Source: Piper betle
Taxonomy: Eukaryota; Streptophyta; Magnoliopsida; Piperales; Piperaceae
Assembly: GCA_033002965.1 (NCBI GenBank)
Contig: JAURVB010013637.1
Coordinates: 1-64,000 of the forward strand
DNA length: 64,000 nucleotides
Direction: 5' to 3'
Part shown: positions 23,984-37,200 of the stretch, in pieces
Numbering within the stretch: position 1 is the first letter of the stretch
Layout: the number at the start of each line of letters is the position of its first letter
Notes under the pieces: generated by a model
The model's database searches: none
Told to the model about the DNA's origin: nothing
Seen by the model: only the letters and a program-made list of their open reading frames with translations
Translations under genes and position numbers: made by a program

Positions 23984-26844
23984 TGTAAAACCCGTGACTC
24001 GAGTCAGAGTTTTACGGGAGTGAACCAGTCGGTTCGAGTCGAGTCAGCTTCATGGACCGCGAGCTGGGTTGAGGCCAGCTGTGAGTTATGAGCAATGAGG
24101 GTCATGTATGCTCAAGTGTATGATGATAACGCCTGAAAGATGATGAAAAAAATGGGTTATCAAGTAATGGAGGTATGCAGTATTGATTGTTATTTTTATT
24201 TGATCGTAGAATATTTTAGGGCCGAATGACGAATTAGGACGCGATATAGGTGAGTTCGGGTGGGTTATTAGTTATAGAACATATCATTTGGATGTTGCCG
24301 TGTTCGTTTGATTTTACGGGATTTTCCCCAATTTTTTTGGATTATTTTTAGGATTTATTAGGAGATAGTTATTATTATTGACTCGAGTCGGTGTCGAGTC
24401 AAGTTTAATTTACAAAACTGCCATCGCACGCCTTTTCTCCCTCCCGACCCTTCTTTCACCCCAAACCTCGCCGCCGCCATTGCCGCGTGTTGCCACCGCC
24501 GCTGCTGCCGACGCCGGGCTGCCGCCGATCGACGCCGCCCCGCCCCGCCGTGCTGTCGCCGTGCCGCCACGACCCACCCCGGCCGTCGTCGCGCCGCCAC
24601 GACGCCTGAATCGCCCCGCGAAGCCGCTTCGGCCGTCGCCACTCCGGGCCTGATTTCGCCGCCGTCCGGGCCGCTCCGCCGCCGCTGTGACGTCGACGAC
24701 CACCCCTCGCCGTCGCCGACATTTCCCCCATCCTCCCGACCGCTGTCGAGGCCGGCCGGAGCCCCGATCGGAGAACGCCGCCGCCGCCACCCACTTTCGA
24801 CGCCGCCGCCGACGGCCATCGCCGCCTCGGCTACTTTGTTTGACACAACCATTGGACCAAGCTCGTCGAGCTGGTGCCGATAGACCCCTTGATTGCTCCG
24901 TCCCGAATCGTCGCCGGAAAACCGTCGGAATCCGCCGGAAACCGCCGACACTCGCCGGAAAACTGCCGGAACCGCCGGAAAATTGGATTCGTGGGAAGTT
25001 CGCCGGATCATCCGCCAAACGCACCCGGTCCAATCTGATCGGACTTCGGACACCGCTAGGTGCCGAATTCGAGTTTCGAGCCGCAAAACGAAAACCCTAG
25101 CCGTCGCCGATTTTCGACGACGCGAGGTATAATTTATTTTAACTTAATTAATTGAAAGTATTGATTATTAGAATTTGCATGCTATGATTGATGAATTGTG
25201 CATTGTAATTACTTATATAAATGTGGATTTGATTTAGAATAAAATATGAAATTTGTGGAATTGTGTGGTGTTAAAAAATATAAGTTATGAAACTAATTAG
25301 GGTTATTAGGTAATGATCATGATCTAATGCAAACTAGCCTAAGTAGACTTGCTAGAATTGATATAAGTTAATGTGTGTTGCTTGATGAGTGATTGTGTTG
25401 ATTGTGCGTGCATGCTATAGGATGTGTGATTCATCATGCGGGCGTTAGTTTTTAGCTTGATTGTGTAGGTACGGTGTAGGAGCTCGCCGCCTAGGCGCGT
25501 GGACCCGTTTGGAGCTTCTACCAGGTCCGTTTAGGACTCGTTCTCTGTTTTACGCTACTCTATTGTTTATTTGATTTATCATGTGCAGGACGAGTTAAGT
25601 GGCGTTTTATCGGATCCCACTTAACTCGGGCCATTTAGCCAACAGTCCTTTTTCGGATTAATAACCCTCGAGGATGAGATCCCTCGAGTTTGTTTTCGAA
25701 CTTCAGATCCAGCTCAAGTTGCCTTCGGGCCTATTGTATAAATCCCAACCCAGGCCTATATATATATAGTTTTCGTGTTTTCGGTGAGAGATGAAATGAG
25801 GGTTACTTGCGGCCACGTCTTCAGATAGGGCGTGTGCCCGGAAGAGCGGGCTCTGGAGCTGGGGAGAACCCACTTCGTTCCCGAAGGATCCGGACAACTC
25901 CACCTTTGAGTTCCTCAAACCCGGAGAAGTGTGGAGGTTTACGGGTATTGCAATGCAGCGCATGTCTAGACTTGTGGTTCAAAGGGTACTGAAGGCGACT
26001 GCCTGAGAGTGCTCGGCCTTTGTGCTCAAGGCCAGGAGTAATATGGAAGGTGCAGAGGGCGGTAAGGAATGAAATTTGATGCGAGAAGCAATAGAGAAAT
26101 GGCCAAGGTATGAGAATGAGAAAGATAGGGGGACGCTGTCGACCCGAGGGCGACGGCCCGACGACGATGGCTCCCGTATGTGCCCTGATGAGAGTTCCTG
26201 AGGAAGTATATGGTTTTGATTCAACAGGAGAGTTTGCTCTCCTGTGCCAGATTGATATTAGTTATTTTCCGGGCCGGTAACACTCGTTACTGACGGTTTT
26301 TCTATATATATGTAGGTGAGGAATGCGAGCGATGAAAGCTGTCGGGACTGCGGAGGAGCAGCACGGAACCGCGCACACATGTACCTGCCGCGTGTAATGT
26401 ATAATGATGGTTGTTTAATGCTGTGTGGATGATTATTACCATGTTTTTGTCTTGATGAATTACTTGTTATGAAACGAACTGATGAATATGAATGAGTAGG
26501 GAGCCTTGGAGTTCAGACTCGGCTCGGGTAAAAATGAATGAGATAATGATTTAATGTCATGGTAGATTATTATGTGTTATCGTATTTTCATAAAATATTA
26601 TATATTTTCTTTTGGTTTCTCATTTATTATTTTGTCTTGTTTTTCCTTGTACATCACAGCATGCATGTAGGACCGCGTTAGAACCCAATCGTTCTCATTC
26701 ATGCATTTCATATTTGCATCTTCATCTTGAGACGCCGAGAGTAGATCCTGGTCGGCTTAACCGAATCTAGTAGATTAACGAACGGTTCGGTCGCCGGTGA
26801 CATTTCCGGGTCGGTTCACGGGTGAGCCGAAACGGGGTGTTACA
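23984..26844 (+). mobile_element. Solo LTR B nested in C
   Basis: Runs from TGTAAAACCCGTGACTCG to GAAACGGGGTGTTACA, 2861 bp, with a perfect GATAC duplication at 23979-23983 and 26845-26849. The GC-rich block (24420-25130) contains open frames of up to 242 codons, but these are overlapping arginine/alanine-rich readings on both strands and have no family resemblance. A TATA-like GCCTATATATATATAG is at 25755-25770. Its 3' terminus matches A1 rather than C, D and F, so at least two subfamilies coexist. Confidence 0.92.
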
Positions 26845-27002
26845 GATACGACTTGTCATGCATGGATAAATGCATAAAACCCTAACATAATACTACATGG
26901 ATGACGTGCAACCTAAATTTCACATCATTACAATTAAGATAAAAATTTTGAAATAAAACAGACAGTGTCTCCCCTAAAAGTGCAATTATAGGCCCACCCT
27001 GT

Positions 27003-27005
<3 letters not shown>

Positions 27006-27070
<65 letters not shown>
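27006..27070. repeat. Compound (AT)n(AC)n microsatellite inside LTR C
   Basis: About 20 AT units run straight into about 12 AC units. The equivalent place in copies D and F holds only a short ATATAT-type segment, so the repeat expanded after insertion of this copy. Confidence 0.9.
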
Positions 27071-27071
<1 letters not shown>

Positions 27072-29637
27072 TGCATCTATGATTTCATTCACACAAAATC
27101 TAACATATTATGAATTCATTTTGAAGCTGGGGTTTCAACCCACCACGCTTCCGCTGCGCATCTCTGATCATGTTCACATTCTATCATGTCTCATGCATTT
27201 GAACATGTCATTCACAATATAATAACATAACAATACAATATTAAACATTCAAAAATCTAACATGTGTGTGTGTACAAGACCTCATTGCTCCTCCGTCCAA
27301 GCTGGCTCCTCCAACTCGTGATTATTACCTACATATAGTATAAAAACACGTCAGTAACAAGTGTTACTGGTCCGGAAAATAAAATAACTATAACAAGCTG
27401 GCTATGAGAGCAAACTCTCATATGAAAGAAAACATCATATACTCCACGTGAACACTCTGAAGGGCACTACTGAGGAGCCACTGGGCTGCAGACCCGGTAG
27501 CATCCCGAACTTACTGATCTGCTGCTAGTACTGTGCCGCTCTCGGCACTTCTTTTTCAGTACTTCTCATGAAACTTTATCCTAAGCCCTCTCCTTACCTC
27601 CATATTTCTCCTGGCCTTGAGCACGAAGGCCGAGTACTCTCAGGCAGTCGCCTTTAATACCCTTTGAACCACAAGTCCGGACATGCGCTGTACTAAACAG
27701 TACCCGTAAACCTCCACGTTCTCCGGGTGTGAGGAACTCAAACGCGGAGTTGTCAAGATCCCTCGGGAATGGAACAGTCCACTGGCACTAATCCAGAGCC
27801 CGCTTTGACTGTCACGGCATCCTCTGCATGGTACGTGTAGTCGATTTCTCCATCTCTCGTCTCACTGAAAACGCGAAAACTACATATATATATAGGGCTG
27901 GGTAGGGATTTATATAATAGGCCCGAAGGCAACTTTTGGTGGATCTTGTTTTCGAAATCAACCTCGAGGGATCTCATCCTCGAGGGGTTATTAATCCGGA
28001 AAATGTTCGGTTAAATGGCCCGAGTTAAGTGGGATCCAATAAAACGCCACTTAACCCGTCCTGCAAATAATAAGATAAACATACAATAGAAAGATGTAAA
28101 ACAGAGTCGAGTCCTAAACGGACCTGGTAGAAGCTCCAAGCGTGTCATTGCGCCTAGGTGGCGAGCTCCTACTCCGTACCTACACATCAAAACTAAATAC
28201 TAACGCCCGCTAACTAAATGATGCATCAAACTCAATAAACATCAATCACAATCAATAATCATAAATATGAAAATAATTCTAACTCATCTTATTCATACCA
28301 ATTTTATTGTATTTTTCCTAAGTTACATTACTCGATTAGCATGCTCAACTCGATCTACCTCATTAGATCACTCCCTATTCATTCTCAATTAATTGCATCA
28401 TGCAATCATCACTACACTCATACTCATACGTTTATCATGACAATTATTCAATTCTAGCATGTTATACTAACAATCATAATCAATTTTAAATAAATCAATC
28501 AGAGGTAATTATACCTCACGTCGTCAGCGATCGGCGATGGTTAGGGCTTCTGTCGCGCGTCTCGGAGCTCCAATTCAGCGCTCATCGGCGTCCGACGTTC
28601 GATCGAGCTCCAACTGGGTGAGCTCCGCGGAAGATCCAGTGAATTCCAGAAATTCCGATTTTCCGGCGGTTTTCTGGCTGCTTCCTAGTGGTTTTCTGGC
28701 AACAATCGCCGGCGGCGTCTACTGGCCGGAAAGTGGTCGTGTTGGGTACCCTTGGAACCGGCTCGGCGAGCCCGACTCATCTATGGGCTCGATGCGGCCA
28801 ATGGAGGCGGCGGCTCGCTGGAAAAGGCTAATATGGAGCTGAGGCGATGGGTCGCTAGATCCGGCCGGCCAGGCTGGCGATGGCCTCCGCTCCGGTCAGA
28901 AAAGGTGGCCGAGGGGTCGAGGGTGCCGAGGCGACTGCTGGATCGCGGCGGCGATGGTGCCCGGCGGCGCGATTGGGGACGGAAGCACGACGCAAAGGCG
29001 CGGCTTCCTTGCGTCACGATGGCTAGCTCGTGGCCGGGCCTGGTCGGGGTGGCAGGGCGACGCCGTGCTAGGCGGCGTTGGCCGTGGCGGCAGTGGCGCG
29101 CAAACAGGGGCAGCACGGCGGCTAGGGTTTGGGCGTGGGGGAAAAGGTCGGGGGTGGAGAAGAATTGGTTGGGTGGCAAACTTGTAATTAAGACTTGACT
29201 CGTCTCTGGCTCGAGTCAAGTATAATAACTAAGTCGTATTAAATCCTAAAAAAATTCATAAAAATCAGAAAAAATCCCGTAAAATCAAACAACACCAAAA
29301 AAATCATAATGATATGCTCTAGAACTATCAACCCACCTAAAATGGCCGTAACACGTCCTAACGCGGTAAACAACCTAAAACTAATTCTACGATCCATTAT
29401 ATATCATAATAAAAAAATGAACTGCATACTTTCATATATTCTGATAACTCATTCTTTTCTGCTGTGTTCATGACGTTATCATCATATACTTGGGTACACA
29501 TGACCCTCATGGCTCTACACGAGACCAGCGTCGGCTCAGTACACGTGTTCTGAAACTGACTCGACTCGAAAATAACGGTCAAACCAACCGGTTCTGAATA
29601 TAAAACCCTGACTCGAATCGTGTGTTTTACAATATTA

Positions 29638-30980
29638 CTTAGACAAACAAATGGAAAACACTTTGATGTTGGTTCTCAGGTCCAAAGAATCAACTGTAGC
29701 TAAATACATACTCGATGACCAGAGTCTATGTTAAAGATATAGGTCTATTGTCCATAGGATGGACAACAATCGTGATCATGAATGATAGTTGTCTGGTAGA
29801 GTGACCGGTCAGATAGAACATGAGTCAGACGTAGGCTAATATTTAACCTTAATTATTTTGTCATTATCATTATAAGGACTTAGTGATTTAACATAATATT
29901 TAGATAACCACTTAATAATTAATTTAGTCGTGTGAGTTGGGTTATTTAATTCATTTAGTAGCACCCAGTTTGTGACTCTGATCGAGCATGTCATTACAAT
30001 GGACAACCAACTGATCTATCTAAGCAACTTTTTTTTAAAAAAATCTAAGTTAAATTTATTTTAATTTTTTAAGTGGGGCTATTTTAGATATTTTATAATT
30101 TTTTCATATCAAAAAATATTTTCTTTTTCTTTTTTTCCATAAGAAGCTCATTGTAGTATATTACATGCTCGAAAAATATTATCAATTACATAAATTCAAG
30201 AAATTTCTAATGAGGAGGTAAATGAAGCCTCCACCACCTATTCTAAGCTAAAACACTTACTTATACATAAATATAAAATGCTAAGGTCGTAAAATTTCAT
30301 AATAATCAATATTATGTTTGCATAATCATGCTATTCACACTAACTAGTATCAGGCGTGGGAGATGAGTAATATCCATAACATGTTATTATATTATATAAC
30401 AATATAAATTAGAAACATTGAAGAAATAAAGTCATATGAGAGTAAAAACCAGCTGCGGAGTAAAGAAATTTGTGTAAAATGTTTACTCTTTTCCTAAATT
30501 GTTGTAACAAATAAAAATGCTTATGAAAACAGACTACACCCTTAGATCAATCTTTGATGTGTTAGATTTAAGGTAGAATAGATTGATACAATTTTAAACA
30601 CCTTACTTCCACCACACTTAAAGCCGTGGAAAGTTTAAATATGTTTATTATTCAAAAATATGTATTGCGAATTATATACTCAATATAAGGAACAGGTTTA
30701 TGTTTAGGATATAGGATATACCGGTGCCAAAAGGTAGGATTAGACAATGAATATGTTTTTTGGTAAATAAGTTCCATTTTTTATTTCATTTAATTTTTTC
30801 AAACCCTTTTTTTATTAATTTCTTGTCAGTGAGAACCGGGTGAAAATATCTCGCCAATCATAAAAGAAGAAAGGAATACTGAGGGGGCGTAAATATAATA
30901 ATAATAATAATAATAATTATTATTATTATTATTTAATTATTTATATATTTTAAATATAAGGTCCGGAGTAGGGTTGGGGT
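29638..30980. other. Intergenic stretch upstream of the RH3-like gene
   Basis: AT-rich DNA with no gene on either strand. It includes the AAT/ATT palindrome at 30896-30934 and a TATA-like TTATATATTTTAAATATAA at about 30941-30959, which is in a reasonable place for the RH3 promoter. 29640-29830 has no recognisable relation to the LTR family. Confidence 0.45.
30896..30934. repeat. Perfect AAT/ATT trinucleotide palindrome
   Basis: A run of AAT units turns into a run of ATT units, so the two halves are reverse complements and could form a hairpin with almost no loop. It lies about 360 bp upstream of the RH3 start codon. Confidence 0.9.
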
Positions 30981-31190
30981 GTGAGGCCGTGGAGCGTTGA
31001 GAGGCCATACATTTTTGAGGAGTTGATTCATCAGACCCAGAGAGAGGAGAGTACTGCTGCGGCTTTCAACCTTATCGAATCGAATCGAACCGGAACGAGA
31101 CCTAGAGCACTAGCGGGGAAAAGGAGAAGAAGGCCGGCCTCTCTTCAAACTACTCCAAAAGCCTGTCCTCTTTCTTCCGCCTCCGGTCTA

Positions 31191-31237
31191 CCGCCGCCGC
31201 CGCCACCGCCGCCACCACCACCACCACCACCACCACC
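31191..31237. repeat. CCG/CCA microsatellite in the RH3 5' leader
   Basis: Trinucleotides CCG then CCA in an uninterrupted register, ending 60 bp before the chosen ATG. It would lie in the 5' untranslated region. Length variation here could affect leader structure. Confidence 0.85.
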
Positions 31238-31297
31238 TTATCAAATCAAATCAAAGGGGGTACCCATTTGGCCGTAATTACCACCACCGAATCTACC

Positions 31298-34200
31298 ATG
31301 TCTTCCGCCGTTGGAGTATCTTCCCTGTTCCAGTCTCCTTTCCCCGACCTCGCCTCCTCCTCCTCGTTCTCCCATGGAAGGGTGCCACCTTCCAGGTTGC
31401 TCTCTTTCCCTGGTTGCAGGTCTCATGTCAAATGCTTTACTCTGTTCGAACAAGGAGGAGGGGGCAGGTCCATTGCTTCTTCCGCCGTCGTCACCCCCAA
31501 CTCCGTTCTTAGCGAAGAAGCTTTCAAAGGACTTACTGGGTTCTCCCACGATGCGTTGCGACTCCAGGAGGAGGAGGAGGAGGAAGAGGATCACCCTTCA
31601 TCAGATGTCGGTGCTTCAGGTGGCGATTCCACTCCCGACCGTGACCTCGCCATTGCTAACTTGGGCTTGCCCCAACCACTTGTCGATTCTCTCCATAAAC
31701 GAGGGATTACGCACTTGTTCCCTATTCAGGTTGTATTACCTTTCCTTCCCCTCCCCTCTCCTCCTCTGCCCCGCTTTACGCTTTACTATGATGATAATCA
31801 TAATAATAATATCAGCAACTCCTCCTTCAGATGCTGCCCGTTCTGCTTTCACTTTATTATTACTGTTTTGCTATCTTCTTCCTCTTACTCTTCTTATCTT
31901 TACCCTCTTTTTATTTACCAGCCAAAATTTCTTACTGTCTGTCTGCCTGTTCATGTGCATGCTTGCTCATTATTTATTTATTTTTTATCTTTGACGTTTT
32001 GACGTTTTTCTTTTCTAAACCAAAAAGATTGCTGAGATTTTATATCATCTGATCCAAAGATGGAGTGCTGAAAATGCGTACGAATGTATGGTTTGCTATT
32101 TGTATCTTCCATCGATGAGAGAACGAAAAGTGTATCTTTTATCTCCATACTGTTTTGTCATACCATATCCCATGCATTGGATTCAACAATTGTTGTTAAC
32201 TGTCCATCTTTGTTGAGGTGTATCCTTCTTCTTACAGAGAGCAGTATTGGTGCCAGCACTTGATGGTCGTGACATCATTGCTCGAGCAAAAACAGGGACG
32301 GGTAAGACTTTGGCATTTGGAATCCCAATAATAAAGCGTCTCACCACTGACGATGAAAGCAGGGTCGCCTCAAGGTGCTTTTCTAATTCACCATTGTCTC
32401 CATGCCTCTCTCTCCACTCATTTCCTGCAATAGTCTGATTCTTCGGTTAACTACCCTTTGCAAGGAGGTCAAGCCGTCTTCCCCGCGTTCTGGTTCTAGC
32501 TCCAACCCGTGAATTAGCAAAGCAAGTAGAGAAAGAAATCAAAGAGTCTGCACCTTTTCTACGCACGGTGTGTGTTTATGGAGGCGTGTCTTATAATGCC
32601 CAGCAAAACTCTCTGGCGAGAGGAGTTGATGTTGTGGTTGGTACACCAGGCCGTATCATTGACCTCATAAATAGCAACAGTCTTCAACTTGGTGAAGTTC
32701 AATATCTAGTGCTTGATGAAGCTGACCAAATGCTCGCCGTCGGTTTTGAAGAGGATGTTGAAGTTATTTTGGAAAAACTTCCATCACAAAGGCAAAGCAT
32801 GCTTTTCTCTGCAACAATGCCTGGGTGGGTGAAAAAGTTGGCTAGAAAATACTTGGACAATCCCTTGACTATTGATTTGGTAATTACATCCACTTCTGCC
32901 TTCCATTTTAACGTGAAAAGAGGTGATTTTATTAGGGAAAAGTGATTGAGGAGTGCTCATTTCATTTAAGATCTACCTTTCATTCCAGTAGGTTTGTTGG
33001 CGTCAAGGCATATGAATCTCGATAACTTGTATGTTTATGCTTACCTGCCATCACAGGTTTTGTTGGCTTCCCATTTGCAAAAACCTTGAGTTTGACCTTA
33101 AATGAACAAGTTCATTGATTGATTTTGAAATATATTTTGTTGGTCTGGTTATAAAAGTACGTTTGTTATGTCCAGTTTCATTATTTAAATTTCATTCAGT
33201 CAAACTGATGTCATATCATTGCCCTATTGATCTTCTGCAGGTTGGTGATCATGAGGAAAAACTGGCAGAAGGAATCAAATTGTACGCATTACCGGCCACT
33301 GCTACTTCAAAGCGTACAATCCTTGGTGACCTAATCATGGTATGCAAGAGTTTGCCCATTTTACTGGAAATTTATCTGACACTTCTGGAATTGATGTTGA
33401 GTTTGGGACCTGTATAAACTGGTTATCGTTAACATTTTCCAAATATAGGTTTATGCAAAAGGTGGAAAGACCATTGTCTTCACTCAAACAAAACGGGATG
33501 CTGACGAGGTTTCTATGGCGTTAACAAATAGTATTACTTCTGAAGCACTTCATGGTGACATATCTCAGCATCAACGGGAAAGGACATTAAACGGATTTCG
33601 CCAGGGGAAGTTCACTGTTCTGGTTGCTACTGATGTTGCTGCTCGTGGTCTCGATATTCCCAATGTTGATCTGGTTCGTCCATGTATTTTGTAGCTTTGA
33701 GCTTGGTATTCCTGATATTCTGTTTTCTTACAAGTATGCCATGTCTTTGCGCTGTCCTGTGTAGATTATCCACTATGAGCTTCCAAATGATCCTGAAACA
33801 TTTGTTCATCGTTCAGGCCGTACAGGCCATGCTGGAAAAGAAGGAACTGCAATTTTAATGTATGCAAGTAATCAGCGTAGAACTGTCAAAGTTATTGAAC
33901 GTGATGTGGGATGTAGGTTTGAAGTAATAAGTCCACCACAGATTGAAGATGTATTAGCTTCTTCTTCTGAGCAAGTTGTTGCCACTCTTAAAGGAGTTCA
34001 TCCAGAATCTATAAGCTACTTCTCCCAAACTGCTCAAAAACTTATTGAAGAAGAAGGGACCAGTGTTCTTGCTGCAGCCTTGGCTCACCTAAGTGGTTTT
34101 CTCAACCACCATCATCTCGATCACTTATTAGTCATGAGCAGGTAAGAGATGATATATTCTATTATTTGTTATCAACTTATTTTATTTGACAGGAGGTTAA

Positions 34201-37200
34201 TGCTAGGTGGCGATTCAGTTGACAAGCAGGATGCACAGCTCCTGGGTGTTAACTTAGTTTTCTTTTTGGTTGTTTCTTTCTCTTTTGTTTTTGGGTAATG
34301 ATGGTTGAGAGATGTTCAAGAGGTTGATTAAGAGAATCAGAATTTTTTAGACAGTGACCGTTGTAAGAAACCTGTGACCATCTGAAGACACTCTAACGTA
34401 TAGGCTATGTAAACATATTTAAAGAGAGATTAAAGAAGCAACCATACAATTGAGGGAGGAGAGTAACCTTTTGTAGAAGCACAAAACCAACCTTGAAGGT
34501 AGTTTGTCATGGTTAAAAGAAGTTTTGAGTGCCATAAAGCATATTTGTTCTCACCAAAATGAGGTGCACTGCTGCACGTAAGTCAACAAACCCAAAACTT
34601 TTCATAGATTTTTTTATTTAACACTCTTCTGGCAATTCTGTGCAAATGCCAGAAATGGACTGCAGACTTCGTGGGGAAAGTATCATATGACTGCAGACTT
34701 CGTGGGGAAAGTATCATATGACTACATACATGGAGAAATGATAATGTTGAACAGTGTCTGATCAAACTTGATATGTCTTGTCTGCTGGCGAAACTCAACA
34801 TTGAGAATTAATTTGAAATAGGATATTTATTTATTTAATCAAATGGGTTGGTTTTTATTTATTTATTATGACCGTCAATGAGTTTGCAACAAGCATCTCA
34901 GTCAACAATTTCATTATTGATTCTGAATAGGATCTATGATTTGCATTACTGGAAATCCAAAGTTATCATTTCATTATTCGGTTTTCCATTAAGCAAGATA
35001 GTCACAAGTAAACTTACCAGTCTGTATTGGTATCCTGTCAGTAATATCGTCTTCATTGTCATCTTTTATACCTTTTATCAATTAGGCTGTGGTCAATGAA
35101 ATGTATTTTTTATGTGGTTTCATGGTCAATTCTTTGACCAAAAACTAATCCAGAAGTGAAGTGGCAAGAATCTATGCTAGATGCCTTCCTCATTTTTGAT
35201 TGATGGTTTAATGAGATGAAACTATACCATAATATCATGATATATCTTTTCCAAATTTATAATGACAATTCATTTAGTCATTTTCAGCAACAAAAAATGG
35301 ACGTGAAGTCTAATGACCCTTAGTGAGCAGGCATCTATCCCTTTAGATGATCTTAAATGTGCAATTTAGCTGAGGTCAAAGGGAAATGACATGGTGAAGG
35401 ATGCCAAATTGGAGGAAGCCACATTAGGTTCATCTCAATTTTAGGTCCCTTTTTAACCCCTCATCCATCATTGTCCTTTTACTGGAAGTTGATGCCTGAA
35501 TCTTTTAATGTTTGTAATGAGAGCATCTTTAGTTTCTCTTATGCTTACCTTCTCAGTGTACTCTGTTCATTACATCTCCCAATATTCATGTTTCACTGGG
35601 AGTCTTACTGCTTTGATAGCATAAATGCGTATTGGAATCTTTTCACTACTTTGATGGCATTGTGTTTTTCATAAACAGTCCTCACAAATTTAATTTTGTC
35701 TGCAGGGTTGGGTGACATTGCAATTGACTCGTGAACCAAGATATACCAGGGGATTTTTGTCTGCCAGATCGGTGACTGGCTTCCTGTCTGATCTTTTCCC
35801 TGCAGCTGCTGATGAAGTTGGCAAAATTTATTTGATTGCTGATGAAAAGGTGTGATATCTGCTCTTTTACTTATTTCAATCCTTTTCAAATAAGCTGGAG
35901 GTAAAAGTTTAGGTTTTTAGGAAATGAAAAGGATGGTTACATCTGCCATTGCCTGGTTTGTTTTTTTACATGTTTTTGTTTTACATTTTTATGCATTTTC
36001 TCTTATTCTTTTATTGAAGTCTGGAAGAGAAGTAGAAATTCTGCTTTGTTGTCTTGGTCTGCTCTCATGGTTTCTAAGATTATCTAAGTGTTATATATTC
36101 TGCCAAAATAGTGGAAATGGCTGTTAAAAATAGCTCACTATAGATGTAGGACTTAAGAAGGGAGCCTTGGAACAACTGGTAAGAGTTGCTGCGTGTGACT
36201 AAGAGGTCACAGGCTTGAGTTGTGGAACTGGCCCCTTGCAATAATGCAGGGTAATGCTACTAAAATAGACACTTTGTGGTTGGATTGCTCCTCCAGGACC
36301 CTGTACATGCAGCTGCCTCTGTGCTCGCCCTTTATAGATCCAGGACTTAGGTTCGAATTAGACTTACTGGTCCAAATTCTTTAATTCTTATTGAACTAGG
36401 AATTTTGCTACTTTGGTGCGCTTAATCTTTTTCTATAATAAAAATTCTGTGTTTATTCATAAATTAGATTTTTCATACATTGTGAAGAAGTTACAAATAA
36501 GCGGTAATCACCTTAAGTTTTTATATCACATGTGAAAGACATGAGTGAGCTTGGAGAAATTGATGAAGTAATCGACTTTGGGTAAAAATAAAGTATTTTA
36601 CTCGTTTAAAGACTTCTGTATCCATATATTTTGCCTTACTCACAGCTGCCTAGATAGCTGTCCTCTTAAGTGTGCTGTGTGGCGTCGTGATGCTATTTGG
36701 CCCTTAGTTAATAGTTTTATATTTAAAAAAAAGTGTCTTTTTCAGAGTGCTAGATGCTTGCATTCGCAACCTGCATGGTCAGGTGGGCATATGAGTAAGC
36801 TTAGCTGTGAGCAGACGACCATATTCCTTTGAAATTCGTGCCTAGGTTTTCAATTTTCACTTTTCAAGGTATATATATATATATATATATAAAACTATAG
36901 TTTACCAGAGCAGGCTTATTTCTCATACGTCATAACTGTTCTGTGTACACCCTTCTATGGTTGCTATGCAATGCGAGATAGAATTATCACATGCTTGATG
37001 TAACATATAACCATTGTGTTATCTCATTATAGGTCCAAGGAGCTGTTTTTGACTTACCAGAGGAGATAGCTAGAGAGCTTCTTAATAAGGAAATTCCACC
37101 CGGAAACAGCATTGCTAAGATCTCCAAGGTAATTTTACAATCCATTATCAGGCTATTCTTTTCCTATGTTGTCAGTCATTAGTTTCTCGTATGTAGTAGT

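Larger units (their letters stand above)
23871..29632 (-). mobile_element. Solo LTR C, minus orientation, split by nested B
   Basis: The left end is TGTAACACCCCAAATCC and the right end GTGTGTTTTACA, the reverse complement of the family termini. A perfect 5-bp duplication ATATT flanks it (23866-23870 and 29633-29637). Its own sequence is 23871-23983 plus 26850-29632, about 2.9 kb; copy B sits 113 bp from its left end. On the minus strand it carries the family's order of parts: 5' terminus, GC-rich block, GAGGTATAATT, AT-rich block, TATA-like ATATATAT segment, 3' terminus. No retrotransposon proteins are present. Confidence 0.9.

Noticed and set aside
24358..25132. Long overlapping open frames on both strands in a GC-rich block (up to 242 codons)
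   Set aside because: They lie in the GC-rich part of solo LTR B, are arginine/alanine/proline-rich in every frame, and do not persist in the other LTR copies; stop codons are simply rare at this composition.
31311..32052. Second long frames overlapping RH3 exon 1 and intron 1
   Set aside because: Shadows of the coding exon and pyrimidine-rich intron; the frame matching RH3 ends at a canonical GT donor at 31730.
36158..36230. tRNA gene
   Set aside because: A and B boxes are present but no cloverleaf or acceptor stem closes; the rest matches an Au-type SINE with target duplications.
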